Assembly (NCBI GenBank): GCA_965208385.1
Contig: CBDBOO010000007.1
Coordinates: 1-64,000, forward strand
Length of the DNA stretch: 64,000 nucleotides
Direction: 5' to 3'
Source: Endozoicomonas sp965208385
GTDB lineage: Bacteria > Pseudomonadota > Gammaproteobacteria > Pseudomonadales > Endozoicomonadaceae
A program made the position numbers and the translations under genes. The notes under the pieces were generated by a model, which was given only the letters and a program-made list of their open reading frames with translations, did not search any database and was not told the origin of the DNA. Positions 8,932 to 18,260 of the stretch are shown here, one piece after another. Position 1 is the first letter of the stretch. Every line of letters begins with the position of its first letter.

Positions 8932-9582
8932 TCAGGCTGTCTCTGCCTTTAAAGAAGTCAAAACGGTTGCCTTGATGTCGGTCACAGAGCCGACACCTTC
9001 TATACGGCTATAACGGGTTTCAACGCCACTGTTCTGATAGAAATCCACCAGCGGTGCAGTCTGCTCATGATAAACAGCAAGACGCTTGCGAACCGTTTCT
9101 TCAACATCATCTGTACGTTGAATCAGGGGTTCACCGGTCACATCATCCTTACCCTCTGTTTTGGGTGGATTATAAACAAGATGATAGGTGCGACCACTGT
9201 CCTGATGAACACGACGGCCTGCCATACGCTGAACAATGTCTTCATCCTGTACGGCAATTTCCACTACATGATCTATCTCGACACTCGCTTCTTTCAGCGC
9301 CTCTGCTTGAGGTATGGTGCGGGGAAAGCCATCAAACAGGAAACCTTTAGCACAATCGTCCTGGGTAATACGTTCTTTCACCAGGGCAATGATAATGTCA
9401 TCAGATACCAGGGCACCTGAGTCCATAACGGCTTTCACTTTCAAACCCAGTTCTGTGCCATTTTTAATAGCAGAACGCAGCATATCGCCAGTTGAAATCT
9501 GGGGAATCCCAAATTCTTCCATGATAAATTGGGCTTGAGTACCTTTGCCGGCACCCGGGGCACCCAGAAGAATCACTCGCAT
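8932..9582 (-). CDS. adk: Adenylate kinase
   Basis: A 216-aa enzyme of the long type that interconverts ATP + AMP and 2 ADP. The P-loop is GAPGAGKGTQ at residues 7-16. The AMP-binding segment ISTGDMLR, the DGFPRT motif, and the LID region (GRRVHQDSGRTYH ... DDVEETVRKRL) are all present. The LID lacks the four zinc-binding Cys residues, as usual in proteobacteria. It appears intact and is followed by a strong hairpin. Confidence 0.97.
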   Translation of the reverse strand: MRVILLGAPGAGKGTQAQFIMEEFGIPQISTGDMLRSAIKNGTELGLKVKAVMDSGALVSDDIIIALVKERITQDDCAKGFLFDGFPRTIPQAEALKEASVEIDHVVEIAVQDEDIVQRMAGRRVHQDSGRTYHLVYNPPKTEGKDDVTGEPLIQRTDDVEETVRKRLAVYHEQTAPLVDFYQNSGVETRYSRIEGVGSVTDIKATVLTSLKAETA

Positions 9583-9844
9583 GTCAAAAGCTCCTGTCGT
9601 CAGCTAGCTGTCCATTACGGCAATTACCAGGGTAACTTCAGGACAAAACACGCTGTTTGACGTAACTAAAAACGGCCAAGGATATACAGCCCGGGCGCCG
9701 GTTACAAGTTTGTCAAACAATCGTTTTTTTATAGCGGGTATTCATAACACTTATGAGCCACTCATCGACCTCCTGATTCTGAAGCATTGTGGAATCGCAT
9801 GTCATTGCCGATAGCCATTCCAGTATCGTTTTCAGGAGAGCAGG

Positions 9845-10324
9845 GTGAATTCTTTCAGCAAGAGACTGGTTTGGATATCCTTGATAATTGCCACGCCGGT
9901 TCTGGCAAATATTAACACCGAATTCACCAGGGACAGCAGCCGTATTGTCGGCCATGAGCGATTACAACAGGCCATTCGGTATAACTCCCCTCCCTCCGGT
10001 TACGTGGACCTCAGCCACTGTGAAACGGTAAAAAACATTGGTGACATGCCTTCCGATAATAAAACCTACCGGATTTCCTTCGACGATAATTTCACGTTCA
10101 ATCCTGATACCGGAGATTTAAGTACGGTCATCGAAGTGGCCATGCAACAAACCCAGATGCTGGGAAACACCCCCATTCTTGTCAGCCTGCCTGTAACCAC
10201 CATCATCAGCAGTGCGCCAAAAAGCCCCTATCTGCGCTATCAGGTGGTCATGAGTGATCATGAACGCACTAATATGAGACTTTATATGTGCCCCTGGGAA
10301 TCAGCGGTTTATCTCTGGAAATAA
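9845..10324 (+). CDS. Small secreted protein, possibly VirK-like
   Basis: A 159-aa protein starting at GTG 9845, chosen because AGGAGA lies about 6 bp upstream. The N-terminus KRLVWISLIIATPVLA is a signal peptide with a likely cleavage after VLA. The mature part is about 140 aa with two Cys (DLSHCETV and YMCPW) that could form a disulfide in the periplasm. The segment LQQAIRY...GYVDLSHC loosely recalls VirK-type proteins, but this is a weak impression. A hairpin terminator follows and then an IS insertion. Confidence 0.7.
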   Translation: MNSFSKRLVWISLIIATPVLANINTEFTRDSSRIVGHERLQQAIRYNSPPSGYVDLSHCETVKNIGDMPSDNKTYRISFDDNFTFNPDTGDLSTVIEVAMQQTQMLGNTPILVSLPVTTIISSAPKSPYLRYQVVMSDHERTNMRLYMCPWESAVYLWK

Positions 10325-10333
10325 TCTGGACAT

Positions 10334-10362
10334 AAATAACCATCACTGATGGGTGGTTATTT
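10334..10362. terminator. Terminator hairpin after the small secreted protein gene
   Basis: AAATAACCATC pairs with GGGTGGTTATTT (one G-T pair) around a 6-base loop, ending in a T-rich stretch, 10 bp past the upstream stop codon. The IS insertion at 10382 lies just beyond it. Confidence 0.7.
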
Positions 10363-10381
10363 ATTCAGACAGTTATTTTCA

Positions 10382-12000
10382 CTCGATGCTGCAGTTTTTA
10401 GTTGTTGACTGATACACTTCTGCTCACGCAGCTTTCTGAGCGTGATACTTCAACGAAGCAGTGGGTTCCTGTTTGCCCAGATCGCGACCAGCCATATGCT
10501 TACTGGATTCCCTTGTTGGCAACACATCGTCCAAGGCTTTCGTTAAGGATTTCAACGCAGCCTCAGGGTCATCTGATGCGACCACTTCTTTGACCGTATC
10601 AGCCAATGCTTCAGCTTTGAGGCGTTCGATCAGGCAACCTGCGGGCAACCCGGGTTGTTTGTTTTTGAGTCGGGCTGATTGCTCTGGATGCAGTAACAAC
10701 AAATGATCGCACAGCAGGCTCAGGATCAAGCCACGCTCAGACCCTTCTTTGCCTTGCTGTTTGCTCAGTCGGTTCCAGCCGCCATACGCTTTCCAGTCCT
10801 GAATAAAAACCTCGACCAACCACCTCAGCGAATACAGCCTGGCTATATCAGCGTGGTGCCATGACATATCAGAAGCGACCAGATAACGGTACTCTTCTTC
10901 ATCTTCATACTTCAGAGCAACAACGAAACGACGCTTGTTGTGTGCCTTGATGTAGAGGCGAGCTGCGAGCATGGTCACCCGCTTTTCTTTTCCTCCACGA
11001 ATAATTAACTGCGTTTCAACGCCTTTTTGTCGTGCAAAATAATCCCTGAGGGTGGCTTCTGAATTTCTGCTGGCCACTTTCTGATTGGAGCGCAATTGGC
11101 TAACGACTTGCGCCTGACCTGTTACGGCTGTCGCTTCATCCATGAATTTTCCTGTACCGTAGAGCGCATCAGCCAGAACACCTTTAATCACTACTTCAGG
11201 AAAATGGTCAACGAATTCCCGGATCATCTGTAATGCCAGCGCTTGAAGCGTTGGAAAGCGGTTGTGGTCGGGTTCTGGACGTTTAGGTCTCAGTTTCTTT
11301 GCAACACCCTCTTTCTTGAGGTCTTTGTCGTGTTTTCGCCAAGCGGACAGCTGTGGATCGGGAACGTAAAACCGGAAACCTACAGGAAAGGTGGCAATGT
11401 CCGAGACCAAGACCATAAAGATCAGCTCCTGACCATTGATATAGCCACCTGTCGGTTTATCTCTGATTTTATGAGTGCCTTCGATCCGGGTCGTTCTTTT
11501 TGATCGTTGTTTGGCTGAATCATCAATCGTCAGAGTCCCTTCAGCAATACCATAATGAGACAGAATATTGCGAACACTGGCCTGCAGCATACGATGCCAT
11601 GCAATCTTTGCTGAATAGAAAATCCAGCATAGCCGGGTCGACTTGAACTTCCCAAGACTCCTTCGCTCAAAGGCCGCCCAGTTGAGTGTTTCAGTGACAA
11701 CAATCCCCATAATTAGAGCGGTCAGGACTGTTTTTTGGATCGTTGTGAGTTGAGCAGAAGGCGTAATGCTTTTCAGTGAATCGCTCAAAGAATCCAGAAA
11801 TACAGTAACAACAGAAAGAGGACGAATTAGCACTAACGACACTTGACGGTTATAAAATGGGAATGCAATCTTACCCTGTCAGCCTGCTGTTGTGTCGTTG
11901 ATCGTATCTCGCTGGGCTTGATGCAGGAGGCGCAGCAGTAGTCTGGTTTCGATATTCACATCAGAATATCCTGTCAAACGGTAAAAACTGCAGCATCGAG
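10382..12000 (-). mobile_element. IS4-superfamily insertion sequence, copy 1 (1619 bp)
   Basis: The ends are inverted repeats starting CTCGATGCTGCAGTTTTTA. A 5-bp direct repeat TTTCA lies on both sides (10377-10381 and 12001-12005), a target duplication specific to this copy. It holds one transposase gene on the minus strand. The element has the same length as the inverted copy at 12556-14174 and encodes an identical protein, which points to recent transposition. Confidence 0.93.
10424..11842 (-). CDS. DDE transposase (IS4 superfamily), copy 1
   Basis: A 472-aa transposase with an RNase H-like DDE core. The first Asp is in TIDDSAKQR and the second in VLADALYG. The acidic third residue lies in YSLRWLVEVFIQDWK, which resembles the YREK-type signature of IS4-like enzymes. 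It is intact and identical over its whole length to the copy at 12714-14132. The family is assigned from these motifs; the subgroup is uncertain because a 5-bp target duplication is shorter than is typical of classical IS4. Confidence 0.92.
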   Translation of the reverse strand: MSLVLIRPLSVVTVFLDSLSDSLKSITPSAQLTTIQKTVLTALIMGIVVTETLNWAAFERRSLGKFKSTRLCWIFYSAKIAWHRMLQASVRNILSHYGIAEGTLTIDDSAKQRSKRTTRIEGTHKIRDKPTGGYINGQELIFMVLVSDIATFPVGFRFYVPDPQLSAWRKHDKDLKKEGVAKKLRPKRPEPDHNRFPTLQALALQMIREFVDHFPEVVIKGVLADALYGTGKFMDEATAVTGQAQVVSQLRSNQKVASRNSEATLRDYFARQKGVETQLIIRGGKEKRVTMLAARLYIKAHNKRRFVVALKYEDEEEYRYLVASDMSWHHADIARLYSLRWLVEVFIQDWKAYGGWNRLSKQQGKEGSERGLILSLLCDHLLLLHPEQSARLKNKQPGLPAGCLIERLKAEALADTVKEVVASDDPEAALKSLTKALDDVLPTRESSKHMAGRDLGKQEPTASLKYHAQKAA

Positions 12001-12016
12001 TTTCAGACAGTTTTTT

Positions 12017-12472
12017 TCAGACAGTTATTTTCAGATAGTAGCAAGTGTATCCTGGTGGGAAATCCTCCAGTTCGGCAAACACACTGAATCCCTGTTTTTT
12101 ATAAAAACCAAGAGCCTGAAAGTCGGTAGTTTCCAAACGGAATTTATTCACTCCCTCTGACTTACAATGCTGTTCCAGACGAGAGAGCAAGCTGGCGCCT
12201 ACGCCATGCCCCCGAAGTGCATCTGACACCCAAAGGTGAGAAATGTAACACCAGCCCCAGCACATGGATGCCTCTATACCTGCAACGACACCTGCAACGA
12301 CATCTGCAACTACACCTGCACTGCCCTCTCCACTCTCGTCAGTAACAACAATGGATAAAGGTACGGCTTGATAATCACCAACAAACTGGCTGTTGTATTG
12401 CCGCAAACCCGATGTAATTATCCGGCTTTGCTCTTCAGTGGGTTCCGCCACTGAAGAATAACGTAATATCAT
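12017..12472 (-). CDS. GNAT-family N-acetyltransferase
   Basis: A protein of about 150 aa with the GNAT acetyl-CoA-binding motif A (LWVSDALRGHGVGASLLSRLE, with the RGxGxG/A-like loop) and the motif B segment (FRLETTDFQALGFYKKQGFSVF). Substrate unknown. The frame opens at 12496, but ATG 12472 (MILRYSS) has AGGGA about 9 bp upstream and is preferred. A 12-bp tandem repeat (12278-12313) encodes the near-repeated VVADVVAGVVAG stretch before the core motif. The gene is enclosed by two inverted copies of the same IS. Confidence 0.88.
   Translation of the reverse strand: MILRYSSVAEPTEEQSRIITSGLRQYNSQFVGDYQAVPLSIVVTDESGEGSAGVVADVVAGVVAGIEASMCWGWCYISHLWVSDALRGHGVGASLLSRLEQHCKSEGVNKFRLETTDFQALGFYKKQGFSVFAELEDFPPGYTCYYLKITV
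12278..12313. repeat. 12-bp in-frame tandem repeat in the GNAT gene
   Basis: ACCTGCAACGAC occurs twice exactly, followed by ATCTGCAACTAC and a fourth degenerate unit. The unit length is a multiple of three, so copy-number change would keep the acetyltransferase frame. Confidence 0.85.
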
Positions 12473-12555
12473 CAATTCGTTCCCTGATACTTTCATCCAG
12501 ATACTTTCATCCAGATAGTTTTTTACATAAAGTTTTTTACAAAAAACTCATTACA

Positions 12556-14174
12556 CTCGATGCTGCAGTTTTTAGCGTTTGACAGGATATTCTGATGTGA
12601 ATATCGAAACCAGACTACTGCTGCGCCTCCTGCATCAAGCCCAGCGAGATACGATCAACGACACAACAGCAGGCTGACAGGGTAAGATTGCATTCCCATT
12701 TTATAACCGTCAAGTGTCGTTAGTGCTAATTCGTCCTCTTTCTGTTGTTACTGTATTTCTGGATTCTTTGAGCGATTCACTGAAAAGCATTACGCCTTCT
12801 GCTCAACTCACAACGATCCAAAAAACAGTCCTGACCGCTCTAATTATGGGGATTGTTGTCACTGAAACACTCAACTGGGCGGCCTTTGAGCGAAGGAGTC
12901 TTGGGAAGTTCAAGTCGACCCGGCTATGCTGGATTTTCTATTCAGCAAAGATTGCATGGCATCGTATGCTGCAGGCCAGTGTGCGCAATATTCTGTCTCA
13001 TTATGGTATTGCTGAAGGGACTCTGACGATTGATGATTCAGCCAAACAACGATCAAAAAGAACGACCCGGATCGAAGGCACTCATAAAATCAGAGATAAA
13101 CCGACAGGTGGCTATATCAATGGTCAGGAGCTGATCTTTATGGTCTTGGTCTCGGACATTGCCACCTTTCCTGTAGGTTTCCGGTTTTACGTTCCCGATC
13201 CACAGCTGTCCGCTTGGCGAAAACACGACAAAGACCTCAAGAAAGAGGGTGTTGCAAAGAAACTGAGACCTAAACGTCCAGAACCCGACCACAACCGCTT
13301 TCCAACGCTTCAAGCGCTGGCATTACAGATGATCCGGGAATTCGTTGACCATTTTCCTGAAGTAGTGATTAAAGGTGTTCTGGCTGATGCGCTCTACGGT
13401 ACAGGAAAATTCATGGATGAAGCGACAGCCGTAACAGGTCAGGCGCAAGTCGTTAGCCAATTGCGCTCCAATCAGAAAGTGGCCAGCAGAAATTCAGAAG
13501 CCACCCTCAGGGATTATTTTGCACGACAAAAAGGCGTTGAAACGCAGTTAATTATTCGTGGAGGAAAAGAAAAGCGGGTGACCATGCTCGCAGCTCGCCT
13601 CTACATCAAGGCACACAACAAGCGTCGTTTCGTTGTTGCTCTGAAGTATGAAGATGAAGAAGAGTACCGTTATCTGGTCGCTTCTGATATGTCATGGCAC
13701 CACGCTGATATAGCCAGGCTGTATTCGCTGAGGTGGTTGGTCGAGGTTTTTATTCAGGACTGGAAAGCGTATGGCGGCTGGAACCGACTGAGCAAACAGC
13801 AAGGCAAAGAAGGGTCTGAGCGTGGCTTGATCCTGAGCCTGCTGTGCGATCATTTGTTGTTACTGCATCCAGAGCAATCAGCCCGACTCAAAAACAAACA
13901 ACCCGGGTTGCCCGCAGGTTGCCTGATCGAACGCCTCAAAGCTGAAGCATTGGCTGATACGGTCAAAGAAGTGGTCGCATCAGATGACCCTGAGGCTGCG
14001 TTGAAATCCTTAACGAAAGCCTTGGACGATGTGTTGCCAACAAGGGAATCCAGTAAGCATATGGCTGGTCGCGATCTGGGCAAACAGGAACCCACTGCTT
14101 CGTTGAAGTATCACGCTCAGAAAGCTGCGTGAGCAGAAGTGTATCAGTCAACAACTAAAAACTGCAGCATCGAG
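12556..14174 (+). mobile_element. IS4-superfamily insertion sequence, copy 2 (1619 bp)
   Basis: Inverted with respect to copy 1 and of exactly equal length, with the same terminal inverted repeats. Its own 5-bp target duplication is TTACA (12551-12555 and 14175-14179), different from that of copy 1. The right-hand duplication includes the stop codon of the neighbouring synthase gene, which nevertheless remains complete. Confidence 0.93.
12714..14132 (+). CDS. DDE transposase (IS4 superfamily), copy 2
   Basis: This 472-aa protein is identical to the copy-1 transposase, with the DDE residues in IDDS, ADALYG and RWLVEVF. Both copies appear intact, so the element may still be active. Confidence 0.92.
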   Translation: MSLVLIRPLSVVTVFLDSLSDSLKSITPSAQLTTIQKTVLTALIMGIVVTETLNWAAFERRSLGKFKSTRLCWIFYSAKIAWHRMLQASVRNILSHYGIAEGTLTIDDSAKQRSKRTTRIEGTHKIRDKPTGGYINGQELIFMVLVSDIATFPVGFRFYVPDPQLSAWRKHDKDLKKEGVAKKLRPKRPEPDHNRFPTLQALALQMIREFVDHFPEVVIKGVLADALYGTGKFMDEATAVTGQAQVVSQLRSNQKVASRNSEATLRDYFARQKGVETQLIIRGGKEKRVTMLAARLYIKAHNKRRFVVALKYEDEEEYRYLVASDMSWHHADIARLYSLRWLVEVFIQDWKAYGGWNRLSKQQGKEGSERGLILSLLCDHLLLLHPEQSARLKNKQPGLPAGCLIERLKAEALADTVKEVVASDDPEAALKSLTKALDDVLPTRESSKHMAGRDLGKQEPTASLKYHAQKAA

Positions 14175-15296
14175 TTACAGCTTTTCGACAATGACACTGC
14201 CAATGGAATAACCGGCCCCAAAGGAACAGATTACACCTTTTTCGCCCGATTCAAGATCCAGAGAGTGTTTATGAAACGCAATGATTGAACCGGCAGAACT
14301 GGTGTTGGCGTATTCATCAAGAATAACCGGTGCCTCCACCGGGGTTGGTTCCCTGCCCAGTAATTTTTTGGCCACCAGCTGATTCATACTTAAATTCGCC
14401 TGATGCAACCAGAGCCGTTTAAGGTGTTCAGGTGTCATGTCCAGTGATTCCAGATGTTCTGCAATATGTTTTGCTACCTGGGGGCAGACTTCCTTGAATA
14501 CTTTGCGGCCATTCTGAATAAACAGCTTATCCGGCTGACCTATTCCCTGTTCATCGCCTCTGTTCAGGAAACCAAAGTTATTGCGGATATTACTGGAAAA
14601 CTGCGTCCAGAGTTTTGTGCCGAGCACCTTATAGCCATCTTTACGACGGGTGACTTCTTCGGCTTCCAGTACCACTGCAGTACAGGCATCACCGAAAATG
14701 AAGTGGCTGTCACGATCACGAAAATTGAGATGTCCGGAACAAATTTCCGGATTGATCATTAGTACCCGACGGGCACTGCCACTGCGAATGGCATCAGATG
14801 CCGCCTGAATACCAAAGGTCGCAGATGAACAGGCTACGTTCATGTCATAGCCATACCCTTCAGTGCCCAGATAGTGTTGAATTTCAACCGCAATAGCCGG
14901 ATAAGGGCGTTGCATATTGGAGCAGGCAACAATAACCAGATCAATTTCGCCAGGTTCAACACGGGACTGAAACAGGGCACCACGCGCTGCATGTAATGCC
15001 ATTTCACACTGCACAGACATATCATCATTGCTGCGTTCCGGAATGCCGGGCGCCATTCTTTCCGGATTTAACAAACCTTCGCGATCAATCACATAACGGC
15101 TTCGAATACCTGACGCTTTCTCAATAAAAGCACTGTTGCTTAAAGGGTAAGGTTCCATTTCACCATCTGCGATGGCCTGGCTGTTTTTTTCATTTTCACT
15201 GTTTGACCAGGCATTGAAGGCTTCTACCAGCTCGTCATTGCTGATGGAATTCGGCGGGGTGTACAGGCCTGTACCGGAAATAATGACTTCTGACAC
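14175..15296 (-). CDS. Beta-ketoacyl-ACP synthase III-like protein (PA3286 type)
   Basis: A 373-aa thiolase-fold condensing enzyme. The active-site triad of KAS III enzymes is visible: Cys156 in MNVACSSATFG, His in LWLHQANLSMN and Asn in YANTSSAGS. Sequence blocks such as SPEICSGHLNFRDRDSHFIFGDACTAV-like and FSxNIRNNFGFLNR match, from memory, Pseudomonas aeruginosa PA3286, which feeds medium-chain acyl-CoA from beta-oxidation into fatty acid synthesis. An equivalent role is likely but inferred. The stop codon abuts the end of an IS (the stop lies in its target duplication), and the C-terminus VIVEKL looks native. Confidence 0.9.
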   Translation of the reverse strand: MSEVIISGTGLYTPPNSISNDELVEAFNAWSNSENEKNSQAIADGEMEPYPLSNSAFIEKASGIRSRYVIDREGLLNPERMAPGIPERSNDDMSVQCEMALHAARGALFQSRVEPGEIDLVIVACSNMQRPYPAIAVEIQHYLGTEGYGYDMNVACSSATFGIQAASDAIRSGSARRVLMINPEICSGHLNFRDRDSHFIFGDACTAVVLEAEEVTRRKDGYKVLGTKLWTQFSSNIRNNFGFLNRGDEQGIGQPDKLFIQNGRKVFKEVCPQVAKHIAEHLESLDMTPEHLKRLWLHQANLSMNQLVAKKLLGREPTPVEAPVILDEYANTSSAGSIIAFHKHSLDLESGEKGVICSFGAGYSIGSVIVEKL

Positions 15297-15546
15297 GACA
15301 ACTCCATAGCATTCTTATAATCTAGTACTATGGATCTTATAGCAGCCTGCCCTGTAAGAAAACTGTCATTGTGACCGTCTTGTCTTGAAAGAATCGCATC
15401 TCATGTCTTTCATCATCTATTTAGTGATTTGCGGCTACCCGATTTTCGAAGATTACCACTGCGGATGCAGGGTTTTCATAAAAATAACGGGCTCTCGCAA
15501 CAAGCCGAATCTCATAACAATAATAATAAAAAGACAAAGACAAAGA

Positions 15547-15576
15547 CAAAAAAAAGCCCTGAAGAATATCAGGGCT
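15547..15576 (-). terminator. Rho-independent terminator of ppc
   Basis: A perfect 8-bp stem AGCCCTGA / TCAGGGCT with a 6-base loop is followed on the minus strand by a run of T residues. It lies about 39 bp beyond the ppc stop. Confidence 0.9.
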
Positions 15577-15614
15577 CACTGTGAACGTAATAGTTTTATA
15601 CGACAGGATCAGAG

Positions 15615-18260
15615 TTATCCGGTGTTTCTCATACCCGCAGCAATACCGGCAATAGTAATCATCAGGGCCTTCTCAAAATGCTGAACCGGTTCCTGATCAT
15701 CCTGCTGGCGTACCCGGCGCAGGAGTTCGGCCTGCAGATAGTTCAAAGGATCGGTATAGGGGTTTCTGAGCGCAATGGCCTGACGAATTTCTGGTTGTCC
15801 AGACATCAACTCCTGTTCGCCCTTCAGTTCCAGTAAAGTATCTATGGCCTGTTCCAGCATGCCTCTCAGTTGTTTTCCCAGGTAATGCAGATTTTCCGGC
15901 ACCAGCTGATCTTCATAATATGCTGCCAGCTGGGGATCGGTTTTCATAAAAACCATTTCCAGCATATCGAGACGAGCCCTGAAAAAAGGCCATTTTTCCA
16001 TCATCTCTTCCAGAACTTCCCGCTTGTCACTGTCCAGTGCGTCACGCAGGGCAACACCGAATCCAAGCCAGGTGGGTAACATCAGTCGAATCTGGGTCCA
16101 GGCGAAAATCCAGGGAATCGCTCTCAGACTTTCTACACCGCCATCAGGCTTCCGCTTGGAAGGTCTTGAACCCAGAGGCAGTTTACCCAATTCCATTTCC
16201 GGTGTGACTGCCCGAAAATAAGGCACAAAATCAGCCTCTTCCCGAACAATCCCCCGATAGGTTTTCACGGACACGGCCGCCAGCTGGTCCATAACGTCGC
16301 GCCACTTCTGTTCCGGTACCGGCGGTGGCAGCAGGGTAGCTTCCAGGGTAGCACTGGCATAACGCATCAAACTCTGGATAGCGACCCGTGGAAAACCAAA
16401 TTTGAACCGGATCATCTCTCCCTGCTCCGTCACCCTGAGCTTACCGTTCACGGAACCCGGGGGTTGAGACAATATGGCGGCATGCGCCGGGCCACCACCA
16501 CGACCAATGGTGCCACCTCGACCATGAAACAGCGTAAGACGAACGTCGTTTTCTTTACAGACATTGGTAACAGCTTCCATGGCACGATACTGTGCCCAGG
16601 CAGCGGCCATCCAACCTGCGTCCTTGGCTGAATCTGAATAACCTATCATGACCATCTGGCCACCATGGCAATAGCCCCGGTACCAGGGTAAAGACAACAG
16701 TTGTTTTATACAGTCTGCCGCCTTATCCAGATCAGCCAGGGTTTCGAATAGAGGTGCCACAGGCATATCAAAATCCACCCCGCACTCTTTCAGCAGCAAA
16801 GCAACGGCCAGTACATCCGATGGCTCAGTGGCCATGGAGATAACATAGCAATTCAGTGCCCGATGCCCTTCTGCCGCCACGGCTCTGCAGGTATCAATCA
16901 CTTCGGCAACATTAGCTGAAGGCTGCCAGTGATGAGGCAACAGTGGTCGGGGGCTCTGTAACTCCTTTAACAGGAATGCCTGTCTTTCCGATTCTTCCCA
17001 GTGGCTGTAATCTCCCAGCCCCAGTGCTTTGGTGAGTTCACTCAGAACTTCGGTATGACGATCTGATTCCTGCCGGATATCCAGTTTAACCAGCGTCAAA
17101 CCAAAACAGTGGGCCCGGCGCAGCATATCCAGTAACGGACCATCGGCAATGAAACCCAGACCGGATTCATGGAGAGACTGATAACAGAGCGTTAACGGAT
17201 CCAATAATTCATGATCATCCTTCAGAATCACTGCGTTCGAGGGTCGGTCAACCAGAGCCTGTTCACACCAGCTTCTTGTCTGCCGCAATTTTTCTCTTAG
17301 ATTTTTCAATACATCCCGATAGGGTTCACGACAATCACCCACTATACTGCGCAGCTCTTCACTGCACTCTGTCATGGATAACTCACCAATCAGTGGTTTC
17401 AAATCGCGCAGATAGAGGTCAGCAGCCATCCAGCGACTCAACAGCAGCACTTCACGGGTAACCTTGGCCGTGACAAAAGGGTTGCCGTCCCTGTCGCCGC
17501 CCATCCACGATGAGAAGCGAACCGGCGTGGCATCAATAGGTAAATTGAGCCCGGTATGCTCGAACAGTCGTTCATCCAGCCCCCGGACAAATTCCGGCAC
17601 GGCATCCCAGAGAGAGTGCTCTATAGTAGCAAAGCCTCCTTTTGCTTCATCCACCGGTGTCGGTCGCTGACTTCTGAATTCATAGGTATGCCACGCCTGG
17701 CTGATCAATTGTCGGATGCGTTCTTCTGCACGCTGCTTTTCACGCCCGTTTAAACTATCGTTCTCCAGTTCATGAAGGCACTGAAATACTTTTTCGTACT
17801 TCTGTATCAGAGTTCTTCGTGTGACTTCTGTGGGATGAGCCGTCAATACCACCTCAACATCCAGCTCTTTCACCGCAGCCGCTATCTGCTGATTGCCAAA
17901 ACCATTCTTTTTCAAATTGCTCAGCAGTTCATCAAAATGATCCGGAACACAATAAGCTTCTTCACACTCTCTGGACACCGTATCAAACTGTTCGGCAATA
18001 TTGGACAGGTTCAGAAAATGGCTGAAGGCACGTACCACAGGAACCAGCTCATCATCCGGCAACTCATGCAAGAGTGTCAGAAGGGACTGATGATCAATAT
18101 CGTGATCAGAATCAGTCATGTTCCGGGCAGCTTTGGAGAGTTGGCGAATGCGCTCGATTTTATTGAAAAAAGCCTCGCCCTTGTGCTCTCTGATGGTGTT
18201 TCCCAGTATGGTTCCCAGCAGATTAACATTCCGCCGGAGAGTCACCTGTGTTTCTGACAT
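15615..18260 (-). CDS. ppc: Phosphoenolpyruvate carboxylase
   Basis: An 881-aa cytoplasmic enzyme that carboxylates PEP to oxaloacetate to refill the TCA cycle. The length matches E. coli Ppc (883 aa). The catalytic His block VVLTAHPTEVTRRTL, the PEP/bicarbonate-site loop FHGRGGTIGRGGGP and the C-terminal RNPYTDPLNYLQAELL with terminal MRNTG are all conserved. Single-gene unit, ended by a strong terminator. Regulation is not visible; the family is usually activated by acetyl-CoA and inhibited by aspartate. Confidence 0.97.
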   Translation of the reverse strand: MSETQVTLRRNVNLLGTILGNTIREHKGEAFFNKIERIRQLSKAARNMTDSDHDIDHQSLLTLLHELPDDELVPVVRAFSHFLNLSNIAEQFDTVSRECEEAYCVPDHFDELLSNLKKNGFGNQQIAAAVKELDVEVVLTAHPTEVTRRTLIQKYEKVFQCLHELENDSLNGREKQRAEERIRQLISQAWHTYEFRSQRPTPVDEAKGGFATIEHSLWDAVPEFVRGLDERLFEHTGLNLPIDATPVRFSSWMGGDRDGNPFVTAKVTREVLLLSRWMAADLYLRDLKPLIGELSMTECSEELRSIVGDCREPYRDVLKNLREKLRQTRSWCEQALVDRPSNAVILKDDHELLDPLTLCYQSLHESGLGFIADGPLLDMLRRAHCFGLTLVKLDIRQESDRHTEVLSELTKALGLGDYSHWEESERQAFLLKELQSPRPLLPHHWQPSANVAEVIDTCRAVAAEGHRALNCYVISMATEPSDVLAVALLLKECGVDFDMPVAPLFETLADLDKAADCIKQLLSLPWYRGYCHGGQMVMIGYSDSAKDAGWMAAAWAQYRAMEAVTNVCKENDVRLTLFHGRGGTIGRGGGPAHAAILSQPPGSVNGKLRVTEQGEMIRFKFGFPRVAIQSLMRYASATLEATLLPPPVPEQKWRDVMDQLAAVSVKTYRGIVREEADFVPYFRAVTPEMELGKLPLGSRPSKRKPDGGVESLRAIPWIFAWTQIRLMLPTWLGFGVALRDALDSDKREVLEEMMEKWPFFRARLDMLEMVFMKTDPQLAAYYEDQLVPENLHYLGKQLRGMLEQAIDTLLELKGEQELMSGQPEIRQAIALRNPYTDPLNYLQAELLRRVRQQDDQEPVQHFEKALMITIAGIAAGMRNTG

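Noticed and set aside
10382..14174. Composite transposon carrying the acetyltransferase
   Set aside because: Each IS has its own distinct 5-bp target duplication, so the copies inserted separately. Nothing shows they have moved as a unit.
15385..15684. 99-aa ORF on the plus strand
   Set aside because: It overlaps the ppc terminator and the 3' end of ppc on the opposite strand, has no family resemblance, and contains low-complexity Lys/Arg/Gln sequence from a small repeat.
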